DNA from: an uncultured Desulfovibrionaceae bacterium
GTDB lineage: Bacteria; Desulfobacterota; Desulfovibrionia; Desulfovibrionales; Desulfovibrionaceae
Assembly (NCBI GenBank): GCA_947074125.1
Contig: CAMTOM010000003.1
Location: 1-16,983, forward strand
DNA length: 16,983 nt
Direction of reading: 5' to 3'
Part shown: positions 1 through 6,733 of the stretch, piece by piece
How positions within the stretch are numbered: position 1 is the first letter of the stretch
How the letters are laid out: each line of letters begins with the position of its first letter
Notes under the pieces: generated by a model
The model's input: only the letters and a program-made list of their open reading frames with translations
What the model was told of the DNA's origin: nothing
The model's database searches: none
Position numbers and translations under genes: made by a program

Positions 1-569
1 AGGATGTATATCCTGCCATTGAAGGGGCATTTACTGGAGAAATTTCTCCACATATGTTGCGCGAGGCGGGAGCTTCATGGGTATTGGTGGGGCACTCTGA
101 ACGGCGTCATATCCTGGGTGAGCATGATACTTTTATCGGTCGTAAAGGTACTTTCGCCATGGAACAGGGTATGCGTGTCATGCTCTGTGTTGGTGAAAAA
201 CTGGAAGAGCGTGAATCTGGCATGCTGGAAACGGTGCTCAGACGTCAGATCGGCTCGGGCGTTGAAGATATGCCTGCGCTGATTTGTGAGGAAAATCTTG
301 CCGTGGCCTATGAGCCTGTATGGGCAATCGGAACTGGGAAAACAGCGCAAGCAGAAGATATTGTTGCAGCACATGCTTTAGTACGTGCTTTGTTGGAAGA
401 ACGCTATCCTTCGTTTGGGCGCAGAATCCCCATTTTATATGGTGGTAGCGTCAAGCCAGACAATGCGGCGACCATCATTGGACTTGACAATGTGGATGGT
501 CTGCTGGTAGGAGGCGCTTCTTTAGAGGCTGAGAGTTTCAGTCGTATTATTAACGCGTGGCGTGGATAG
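1..569 (+). CDS. tpiA: Triosephosphate isomerase, 5' end cut off by window
   Basis: TIM interconverts dihydroxyacetone phosphate and glyceraldehyde 3-phosphate in cytoplasmic glycolysis and gluconeogenesis. The open frame runs in from the window edge (first full codon at position 3) and gives 188 residues, about the last three quarters of the usual 250. The catalytic histidine lies in VGHSERR, the catalytic glutamate in AYEPVWAIGTGKTA, and the phosphate-gripping loop is seen as YGGSVKPDNA, followed by DGLLVGGASL. A methionine at position 54 is internal: the residues before it (GAFTGEISPHML) are ordinary TIM sequence. secG follows 45 bases downstream on the same strand, a pairing common in bacteria. 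Nothing looks broken; only the N-terminus is missing from view. Confidence 0.97.
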   Translation, partial: DVYPAIEGAFTGEISPHMLREAGASWVLVGHSERRHILGEHDTFIGRKGTFAMEQGMRVMLCVGEKLEERESGMLETVLRRQIGSGVEDMPALICEENLAVAYEPVWAIGTGKTAQAEDIVAAHALVRALLEERYPSFGRRIPILYGGSVKPDNAATIIGLDNVDGLLVGGASLEAESFSRIINAWRG

Positions 570-614
570 AAATCGTTTTTACTCAGCTTCGCTTTGCCTG
601 GCTGTGGAGGATAT

Positions 615-1076
615 ATGCAGACTCTTATGATTTTGGCATTACACATTGCCGTATGTGTGCTTTTGGTGATTTTGGTGCTGCTCCAGGCTGGTAAGGAAGG
701 CATGGGCGTTATTTTTGGTGGCGGTGGTGGTTCCGTGTTCGGTTCTGGTGGTGCGGGCAGTATGCTGGCAAAAATGACAGCTTTTATGGCTATTCTTTTT
801 GTGTTCACTTCCTTGGGCTATACCTATATGACCAGCACCCGCACGGCAAAGGCGCCTTCAGTGCTTGAAGGTGTCAGAATCGAAGAGCCTGCTCCTGCAA
901 CTATGCCTCCCGTGCAGTCTTCTGATGCTCTGCCTGTAACAGAAACACCTCCCGTACAGGCTGTGCAGCCCGTTGCTCCTGTTGACAAGGTGGAGACTCA
1001 GGTTCCAGGTGAAGCACCTGTGTTGCCCCAAGAAGGTACAACCCAGGACGCTACCCCAGCTCCCTCAGGAAATTAG
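615..1076 (+). CDS. secG: SecG subunit of the Sec translocase, with a long Pro-rich tail
   Basis: SecG is the small membrane partner of SecYE and helps SecA-driven protein export. The product is 153 residues. A first membrane helix (about residues 2-23) leads into LLQAGKEGMG, then a glycine-rich loop (FGGGGGSVFGSGGAGS) and a second helix (about 56-74); this order is diagnostic of SecG. I chose the ATG at 615 because GTGGAGG at 604-610 sits just before it; a TTG at 594 has no ribosome site and would add only MPGCGGY. Residues from about 80 on form a Pro/Val/Ala/Glu-rich extension of roughly 70 residues beyond the compact SecG core, probably disordered. The gene is probably cotranscribed with tpiA and is followed by an intrinsic terminator. 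Confidence 0.95.
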   Translation: MQTLMILALHIAVCVLLVILVLLQAGKEGMGVIFGGGGGSVFGSGGAGSMLAKMTAFMAILFVFTSLGYTYMTSTRTAKAPSVLEGVRIEEPAPATMPPVQSSDALPVTETPPVQAVQPVAPVDKVETQVPGEAPVLPQEGTTQDATPAPSGN

Positions 1077-1102
1077 AAAGAGATATTATATTTGTTTTAC
1101 TG

Positions 1103-1132
1103 AGAGCCGCAACACTATGTTGCGGCTCTTTT
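1103..1132 (+). terminator. Intrinsic terminator after secG
   Basis: A perfect 11-base-pair stem (arms 1103-1113 and 1119-1129, core GAGCCGCAAC / GTTGCGGCTC) closes a five-base loop, ACTAT, and runs into TTTT at 1129-1132. It lies 27 bases after the secG stop. Read on the other strand the stem is not followed by a T run, so it should mainly end tpiA-secG transcription, though it also sits just beyond the end of the converging - strand cluster. Confidence 0.9.
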
Positions 1133-1193
1133 GCATTTGCAAATATATATTTCGAGAATTTTATTGGGGTGAGAATAGTTTGGAAATTGCGTA

Positions 1194-1736
1194 TTAGAGA
1201 ATGCGGTTCAGGCAGGCATAGGGCTGTGGAATACACATGAGTTTACGCAAGGGGAGCGCAAGAAGGTGTGCCAGAATAACACGATTGACCCCCACATGAG
1301 CAATAATGAGTACAGGCGCGTGCTTTGATGCATGCCATTGGGCAAACACGGGGAGGGCGCGTTTGGCGACATCCGTAAATGATTCACCACCCTCAGGGCG
1401 GAAGATATCCAGATGTTTTCCACGCTCTTCCCATTGTTGGGGATAGCATGTGCGTACCTCGTCAGGAGTGAGGCCTTCCCAGCTTCCTAACGAAATTTCC
1501 TGAAATGCCGGTACAAGAGTAATGGGGGCATGCAGTTTTTGAGAGATAATTGTTGCTGTTTCCACGCAGCGTTCGAGCGGGGAAGTGACAATATGTTGTA
1601 TATTGTTATTTTGCAGCTCTTTTGCCCATCTTTGCGCTTGTAAGTGTCCTTCTTTCGCAAGGGGGATATTTCTGCTGCCGACAAAACGCCGTTCGGGATT
1701 GGGGGGGAGTTGTCCGTGGCGCATAAGGTATATCAT
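1194..1736 (-). CDS. Histidine phosphatase family protein, CobC-like
   Basis: This is a cytoplasmic phosphoesterase of the phosphoglycerate-mutase/histidine phosphatase superfamily, 180 residues. The phosphohistidine motif is at the N-terminus (LMRHG, R6-H7-G8). FVGSRNIPLAKEG and SPLERCVETA (R56) follow; E80 and a second catalytic histidine in IIAHVGVNR (H147) complete the set. The FxGxxxxPL signature is typical of CobC-type alpha-ribazole-5'-phosphate phosphatases, but no cobalamin genes are near. It is the last gene of the cluster, and its ATG overlaps the stop of the nucleotidyltransferase/HD gene by four bases (ATGA), so translation is probably coupled. That context suggests a phosphorylated cofactor or nucleotide substrate linked to the molybdenum enzyme; this is inference. 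Confidence 0.85.
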   Translation of the reverse strand: MIYLMRHGQLPPNPERRFVGSRNIPLAKEGHLQAQRWAKELQNNNIQHIVTSPLERCVETATIISQKLHAPITLVPAFQEISLGSWEGLTPDEVRTCYPQQWEERGKHLDIFRPEGGESFTDVAKRALPVFAQWHASKHAPVLIIAHVGVNRVILAHLLALPLRKLMCIPQPYACLNRIL

Positions 1737-2947
1737 GCCATACCTTCCGTTCTTAAGCAGGGATAACGCATGCTAAGAAGCTTTTGTGCCAGTGCGTAAG
1801 GATGCGCTCCTGTCAGTGTGAAAAAGTGTTTTTCCAGATGACAGGCATTGCTGAGGCGTCGTGTAATGTGTTGCTGAATGGAAGGATCATGGACAAAAAG
1901 AGCCAGTTTGTGCCCAAAGCGCTCTTTGAGGGGAACAGCAGAGGCGCCATACACATATTTGTCCGCGAGGTAGACGAGCGTACGTTCCGTAATGGGGTTT
2001 TGATCAGCTATGGGAATATCGCGGTGCGATTCCACAAGCCATGCCATATAGGGCATATTGAGGCTGCGGAAGAGCTCTCCTGCCGCTTTTTCGTGTGCGT
2101 GTTCTCCTTTACAAATATCATGCGTCAGCCCTCCAGAAACAGCAGCACGGGGCGAGAGGTGGGCATATTCTGCTTGTACACGTAGTGTACGGCACAGTGC
2201 TCCTGCGAGCGTGGCGACACTCTGCCCATGAGCGATGCCTTTGGGGGGAACGTTGTGTATGTGCAGAAGCTCAAGAGCTTCATGAGGCGATAACAAGTGC
2301 CTTTTCTCCATTTTTTTTTGAAGGCGCCTGTAGTCGTCAGGAGTATCCATATCGCGCAGGATAAGGCTGTCAGCAACAGGAATATGCTGTCGGGGAAAAT
2401 GAGCCAGTGCGTCGCGTAAACCCTGTTCTCCCTGATAGGCAAGGATGTCGTTATACGCGCTGTGAGGAATCAGGGGGGGATGCCCTTCGTGATTGTGGAA
2501 TGTGGGTATGAGTAAGGGGAGTGAGGTGGCAGTCGTATGTTTGTGTGCTTCCTGCACAAGACTGGAGAGAGTGAGGGGGCGTACCAGAGGAATATCCACA
2601 GGATGTAGAAAAAAAGCATCGCTGATATTGCTGAGATAGCGCACACCTTCCTGAATGGAAGAGAGCATTCCTTTTTCAGGTGTGGCATTGTGAACACAAT
2701 GAACAGACTTCAGAGAGAGGTGCTTCTGTATTGCTGCTGCACGATAACCAGTCACAACGACAAGCGGGCTGATACCAGCTTGTGTGTAAAGAGCGACAAG
2801 CATCTGTAGAGCGTTTGTTTCTTTTGTGAGAAGCTGCGCTTTTGAGTCTGTCTGGGGCAGTATTTTTTCTGTGAGTGGCAATACGGCTTTGAGTTCACCC
2901 ATACGTGAAGAAAAGCCAGCGGCCAGAATAAGAGCTCCTATACGCAT
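1733..2947 (-). CDS. MobA-like NTP transferase fused to an HD domain (MocA-like; DVU_1551-type)
   Basis: A 404-residue two-domain protein. Residues 1-210 are a MobA/MocA-like nucleotidyltransferase: LILAAGFSSRMGELK (nucleotide-binding loop, K20), HPVDIPLV (metal-binding D118), EGHPPLI (154-160) and DMDTPDDY (199-206). Such enzymes add CMP to molybdopterin to give the cytosine dinucleotide used by xanthine-oxidase-family proteins. Residues 225-404 carry an HD metal-phosphohydrolase pattern: H240, the pair H276-D277 in GGLTHDICKG, H285 and H308. The start at 2947 gives MRIGALILAAG directly and overlaps the end of the XdhC gene by 10 bases; an earlier ATG at 2974 has no ribosome site. The substrate of the HD domain is unknown; the fused layout suggests both domains act on one pathway. 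Confidence 0.85.
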   Translation of the reverse strand: MRIGALILAAGFSSRMGELKAVLPLTEKILPQTDSKAQLLTKETNALQMLVALYTQAGISPLVVVTGYRAAAIQKHLSLKSVHCVHNATPEKGMLSSIQEGVRYLSNISDAFFLHPVDIPLVRPLTLSSLVQEAHKHTTATSLPLLIPTFHNHEGHPPLIPHSAYNDILAYQGEQGLRDALAHFPRQHIPVADSLILRDMDTPDDYRRLQKKMEKRHLLSPHEALELLHIHNVPPKGIAHGQSVATLAGALCRTLRVQAEYAHLSPRAAVSGGLTHDICKGEHAHEKAAGELFRSLNMPYMAWLVESHRDIPIADQNPITERTLVYLADKYVYGASAVPLKERFGHKLALFVHDPSIQQHITRRLSNACHLEKHFFTLTGAHPYALAQKLLSMRYPCLRTEGMA

Positions 2948-4002
2948 GATGCCTGCCGTTTGTGTGCGATACATTGTGCGATAATGCTGACGGCGATTTC
3001 TTCTGGCGTTTCCGCTTCAATGGAAAGCCCTATGGGGCAGTGTACACGTGAAAGCTCATGATCGCGATAGCCAGCTTCTCGAAGTTGTGCATAAATTTCA
3101 TTTCGTTTGCGCGCACTGCCAATCATACCGATATAGCCAGCTTGTGTTTGAAGAGCCTGCTCCAATACGACTCTGTCGAAAAGATGCCCTCGTGTGAGGA
3201 TAACAAAGTATGTTCGGGCATTGACAGTGCATGAGGCAAAACAGTTGGCATATTCTGGAACAATGTATCGAGCACTGGCAGAAGGAAAACGTTCTGCGGT
3301 AACAAATTCCTCTCTGTCGTCCATAACGCTGACACGAAAGCCGCTCAGATGGGCAATATGTGCTGTTGGTCGGGAAACATGTCCTCCTCCTGCAAAAATA
3401 ATATGGTGCGGCGGGAGCCATGCTTCAAAAAAGTATTCCTCTCCTTCAATGTGGTGCAGGAAAGGAGGAATATCATATATGGGAAGACGCGAGGTGGGGA
3501 AATTGTTTTCAAGTATTGTATGGCATTTTGCAACGAGTGTTTGGGAAAATGCGGTTTTTAAAAAGAGGCCATTACTGTAAAGTGCGGCATGGCAGTCTTT
3601 TTCTGTCTCATCCAGCGAAACAATACGGTATGCTCCGTGTGTACTGGCATGTTCTAACAGACTGTGGAGGTGTTCTTTTGTGTGTGTGTTTGGGAAATGG
3701 GGTTCTATAAAAAGTCGTATGCGCCCACCACAGATAAGATCTGACTTTGCGGCGAGTTTTCCATCCATATGACATTCCAGAACACGACTTTTTTTATCCG
3801 CCAGAGCTTCCTGACAGGCGGTAATAGCCCAGGCTTCCGCCAGACCGCCACCAGTTGTCCCCGCAATGAGCCCTTGTGCACTGGCAAGCAGTTTTGAGCC
3901 TGATGTGCGCGGTGTGGAGCCACTATGACTGATGATAGTCGCGCTGGCGACGGGCATTCCGTTATCAAGACAATCACAAAGACGCTGAAGAAGTGTGAGC
4001 AT
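2938..4002 (-). CDS. XdhC/CoxI family molybdenum-enzyme maturation factor
   Basis: XdhC proteins bind the mature molybdenum cofactor, help place the terminal sulfur on molybdenum and deliver the cofactor to xanthine-oxidase-family apoenzymes. The 354 residues show both family halves. The N-terminal XdhC_CoxI domain has SGSTPRTSGSKLLAS (about 27-41), GTTGGGLAEA (48-57) and ICGGRIRLFIEP (90-101). The C-terminal Rossmann domain has IIFAGGGHVSRP (201-212), RGHLFDRVVLEQAL, YIGMIGSARKR (290-300) and CPIGLSIEAETPEEIAVSI. The ATG at 4002 lies inside the end of the AMP-ligase gene (29-base overlap). The obvious client is Mop in the same cluster. Confidence 0.93.
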   Translation of the reverse strand: MLTLLQRLCDCLDNGMPVASATIISHSGSTPRTSGSKLLASAQGLIAGTTGGGLAEAWAITACQEALADKKSRVLECHMDGKLAAKSDLICGGRIRLFIEPHFPNTHTKEHLHSLLEHASTHGAYRIVSLDETEKDCHAALYSNGLFLKTAFSQTLVAKCHTILENNFPTSRLPIYDIPPFLHHIEGEEYFFEAWLPPHHIIFAGGGHVSRPTAHIAHLSGFRVSVMDDREEFVTAERFPSASARYIVPEYANCFASCTVNARTYFVILTRGHLFDRVVLEQALQTQAGYIGMIGSARKRNEIYAQLREAGYRDHELSRVHCPIGLSIEAETPEEIAVSIIAQCIAHKRQASCV

Positions 4003-5143
4003 GGAAAATGCCTTTTGTTACAGGTTCAATACGGTAGGCGTGTTGTGTCCGGACAATGCGCCCTTTAACATTGTCCAGACGTGGCAGAGGACTGCCACAC
4101 TGGCAGGGAGAGCTAAGAATACGGGACGCATCCCCCGTGCGGTAGCGGATGAGAGGCATAGCTTCTCTGGTCAGCGTTGTGAGCACAATTTCACCTGTTT
4201 CTCCTGCTGGAAGAGCTTCAAGAGTGATGGGGTGTATAATCTCTATGTACATATCCAGCCAGCGCATATGATAGCCTTGTTGCGCAGGACATTCTACACC
4301 ACCCCCAAAACCGGATTCCGTCATGCCATAATGATCAAGCAGAAGAGAAGGCAGCTTTCTATCGTTGGGCGGGGTGTTAAGGAGTGTAGCATATGCAGCA
4401 TTACGTATGGCGGGCGATAGCGGTTCTGTACTGGAAAGGATGCCATGCAGGTGCCTCAAAAGGGAAGGCTGGAGTATGTTTGTCTGTACAAGCTGCACAA
4501 GCTGTATGATTTGTGTGGGGCTTGCGACAAGGCAGTGTGGCGGATGTTCTTGCAGCAGAGGAATAAGATGTTGTGGCTCACATTTGGGGTCTGCTGTCAG
4601 AATGTGAATATGATGCTCTTGCAATGCCTGCCGAAGCAAATCGGCAACGCCATTGGGGCGCATGGCACCTGGCAGGAGAACAAGGAGGGTGTCGCCTTTT
4701 TGCAGCAATTGACGCATCCCGATAGAGAAAAAAGCCTGCGTGCCTAGCAGGTCATTATGAGAAAAGGCAAGACGCTTCGGGGGAGCCGTGGTGCCGGAAG
4801 TATCGAGGCGCACAAGGCGCTCGACATGATTTTGCGAAATACAGAGAAATTGTTGCCAGTGAGTGAGGTCTTCTGCTGTTGTGAACGGGAGTTTCGCCAG
4901 CTCTTCAGAAGATGTGGGGCTGAGAGAGTGCCCAGCAAGTGTGTTATGATAATGCACGCTGTGTGTGTGGGCATATTTCAAGGTAGCGCAGAGTGATTCC
5001 CATTGATGGCGCAAAATGGCGTGCGGCAATTGCTGGATTTCTGTGCAGGCACAGCGGCGCATATTCCACAGGTCAACACAGGAAAGAGTGAGAGGTGTCG
5101 TTTCGTTGATGCGTGTGCTATTGCGGGTATGCCCTGTATTCAT
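3974..5143 (-). CDS. AMP-dependent acyl-CoA ligase/synthetase, PaaK-like, short C-terminus (DVU_1553-type)
   Basis: An adenylate-forming enzyme of 389 residues, closest in pattern to phenylacetate-CoA ligase. The ATP loop is DTSGTTAPPK (114-123), the A5 motif DHYGMTE (270-276), and the ribose-binding aspartate sits in YRTGD (334-338). Only 27 residues follow NVKGR (358-362), where PaaK-type enzymes normally continue with a C-terminal subdomain of about 80-100 residues holding the adenylation lysine. The short end is shared with the start of xdhC, and no spare coding sequence for the missing part lies downstream. Substrate unknown; in this setting an acid produced by Mop, or a biosynthetic precursor, is possible. 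It starts 8 bases after the C-GCAxxG-C-C gene stop. Confidence 0.85.
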   Translation of the reverse strand: MNTGHTRNSTRINETTPLTLSCVDLWNMRRCACTEIQQLPHAILRHQWESLCATLKYAHTHSVHYHNTLAGHSLSPTSSEELAKLPFTTAEDLTHWQQFLCISQNHVERLVRLDTSGTTAPPKRLAFSHNDLLGTQAFFSIGMRQLLQKGDTLLVLLPGAMRPNGVADLLRQALQEHHIHILTADPKCEPQHLIPLLQEHPPHCLVASPTQIIQLVQLVQTNILQPSLLRHLHGILSSTEPLSPAIRNAAYATLLNTPPNDRKLPSLLLDHYGMTESGFGGGVECPAQQGYHMRWLDMYIEIIHPITLEALPAGETGEIVLTTLTREAMPLIRYRTGDASRILSSPCQCGSPLPRLDNVKGRIVRTQHAYRIEPVTKGIFHAHTSSASL

Positions 5144-5151
5144 GCGAAGCG

Positions 5152-5616
5152 TCAGCCTTGAATGTCGATAGTGTAGCTGTCAGCCAGTTCTATGATTTTT
5201 TCCCAGCAGGCTCCCAGAAGCGTGCCACAGGCGAGCAGGTCAATATCCTGTTCATCCGAGGCTGCGCTGTTGCGATTGCCAAGATTGCTGGTGATGGTAT
5301 CACAGGTGTAGCCACCGTATTGCGCTGTATACTCATAGAACCAGGTGGCGTATTCATTGATAAGAGGCATAAAAGCAGGGTGTGCAGGGCTATCCGCATC
5401 ACCATGTCCGGCCAGTAAACCCAAAGCGGTGGCACCACCTGTCAGTAATCCACAAGGACCATTTGAAAAGCCAAGTCCCATGCAAAGCCCATGTGTGGCG
5501 CGTACAAGATCCTGATTTTCTTTTCCCTGTGCCTGCAACACCAGAAGAGTGAGAAGCTGGCTACAGCAATATCCTTCTTTCACATAGGGGAGAAGTTCCA
5601 TAAGAACAGGATGCAT
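5152..5616 (-). CDS. C-GCAxxG-C-C family protein (DVU_1555-type)
   Basis: A 154-residue, cysteine-rich cytoplasmic protein of the C_GCAxxG_C_C family. Its cysteines follow the family pattern: C17-C18 in EGYCCSQ, C45 in GLCMGLG, C55 in NGPCGLLTGGATALGL, C105 in GGYTCD and C130/C137 near the end. The central Ala of the GCAxxG element is not kept here (GPCGLLTGG). Members are thought to bind a metal or an iron-sulfur cluster; no activity is established that I can name. A strong ribosome site (AAAGGAGG, 5622-5629) precedes the ATG at 5616. It sits between the methyltransferase (56-base gap) and the ligase (8-base gap), so it is part of the same transcript. Confidence 0.85.
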   Translation of the reverse strand: MHPVLMELLPYVKEGYCCSQLLTLLVLQAQGKENQDLVRATHGLCMGLGFSNGPCGLLTGGATALGLLAGHGDADSPAHPAFMPLINEYATWFYEYTAQYGGYTCDTITSNLGNRNSAASDEQDIDLLACGTLLGACWEKIIELADSYTIDIQG

Positions 5617-5672
5617 GTGAGCCTCCTTTGTCTGTTAGTAGCGGGTGAGTGTGCGGCATGTAAAGCTTCTCT

Positions 5673-6431
5673 TTAGAGTTTTTCGGCAATCCAGAGACCA
5701 TATCCGTAAGGTACAGGCCTTTTCTCCTCTTTATTCAAGATGTCACAGGCATGTGTACTTTTCGGTATCGTGTGTGTTTGTGCGCACGATGCCATACGGG
5801 AGCCAAGCCATTGATACAATTCCTGACGGGGAATTCCAGACCAGACAAGACGGGCAGCCAGTTCACGAAGGCTTGCGGTGTGATCCTCAAAAGAGTGGAT
5901 GCGAAAGCCCGCTTGCGTGAGGAGATTTGCCACAACTTCAGGTGTTTGGAGTTCATTGCGGGAAAATGATTGAGATGCCGGAGAAGTACAGTCGGTTAGC
6001 GTATGCTGCACAAAAATGTCAGTCAGCAGAAGGCGCCCTTCAGGTTTCATAATTCGGGAAAAATGGCGCAAAACATCTTGTGGCAATGAGCAGAGGGAAA
6101 GCATACACTGGCAGACAATGCCATCCAGCACATCGTTTTTAATGGGGATGGCATGGGCATCTGCCTGCAATAAACAGGGAAAATGATGTTGGTGTAGCAT
6201 GCTTTTTATAAAGCAGGGATGAAGGTCAATACCAAGAGGGAAAAAACCCGCTTCATACAGAATTTGCACTGTTTCGCCCGTGCCACAGCCGACATCAAGA
6301 AGACAGGCATTTGGAGGGAAATCACATAATGCCAGTGCGTGTCTGGTGAGTGTCACACCTCCAGGACGCCATGTTGTGCCTGCAACGCGTTGAAATCCCG
6401 TTTGGGAATATATTGAGGTAGTGGCAAACAT
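5673..6431 (-). CDS. Class I SAM-dependent methyltransferase (DVU_1556/TrsM-type)
   Basis: A 252-residue soluble methyltransferase. Motif I is LLDVGCGTGE (44-53), the SAM-ribose acidic residue is D69 in LGIDLHP, and DAHAIPIKNDVLDGIVC (91-107) and FSRIMKPEGRLLLTDIF (124-140) match motifs II and III of UbiE-like enzymes. I start it at 6431: the longer frame back to 6527 would overlap most of the C-terminus of the small redox gene and adds basic residues with no fold signal. The start comes 17 bases after that gene's stop. The substrate is unknown. Relatives in D. vulgaris are named, as I recall, with a radical-SAM partner called TrsS; none is present in this window. Confidence 0.85.
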   Translation of the reverse strand: MFATTSIYSQTGFQRVAGTTWRPGGVTLTRHALALCDFPPNACLLDVGCGTGETVQILYEAGFFPLGIDLHPCFIKSMLHQHHFPCLLQADAHAIPIKNDVLDGIVCQCMLSLCSLPQDVLRHFSRIMKPEGRLLLTDIFVQHTLTDCTSPASQSFSRNELQTPEVVANLLTQAGFRIHSFEDHTASLRELAARLVWSGIPRQELYQWLGSRMASCAQTHTIPKSTHACDILNKEEKRPVPYGYGLWIAEKL

Positions 6432-6448
6432 AGCGCAGGCCTGTTCTG

Positions 6449-6664
6449 TTATTTGTCTTCCAGCAGGCTTTCCACTTCCAGCATTTTTCCTTCTGCCAGT
6501 GATTTGGGTATAAGTGTCATATTGCACTGCGGACAGCGGGGCAGCAATACGTCAAAAGCACTATTCAGATAGTGCGCCTGTATTTTTTCCTGAATAAGTT
6601 TGCCACCACAGTTGGCACATATCCAGTTGCCTGCATCAGGGGTATAGCTTGGATCCATGCTCAT
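6449..6664 (-). CDS. Small two-CxxC redox/zinc-ribbon protein (DVU_1557-type)
   Basis: A 71-residue protein with two CxxC knuckles: C16-A-N-C19 (WICANCGGKL) and C44-P-Q-C47 (LPRCPQCNMTL). This is the spacing of a rubredoxin or zinc-ribbon fold with one metal held by four cysteines. The start at 6664 is preceded by AAGGA; a second ATG two codons in (6658) is also possible. It lies between the large FAD/iron-sulfur protein gene and the methyltransferase gene. The position next to an oxidoreductase fits a one-electron carrier, but zinc binding without redox activity cannot be excluded from sequence. Confidence 0.82.
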   Translation of the reverse strand: MSMDPSYTPDAGNWICANCGGKLIQEKIQAHYLNSAFDVLLPRCPQCNMTLIPKSLAEGKMLEVESLLEDK

Positions 6665-6733
6665 AGTTGTTTCCTTGAAGGACGCGAGTGCATTATTTCT
6701 TTTTGTTACCGCTCAGGCACGAGCATTATTTTG

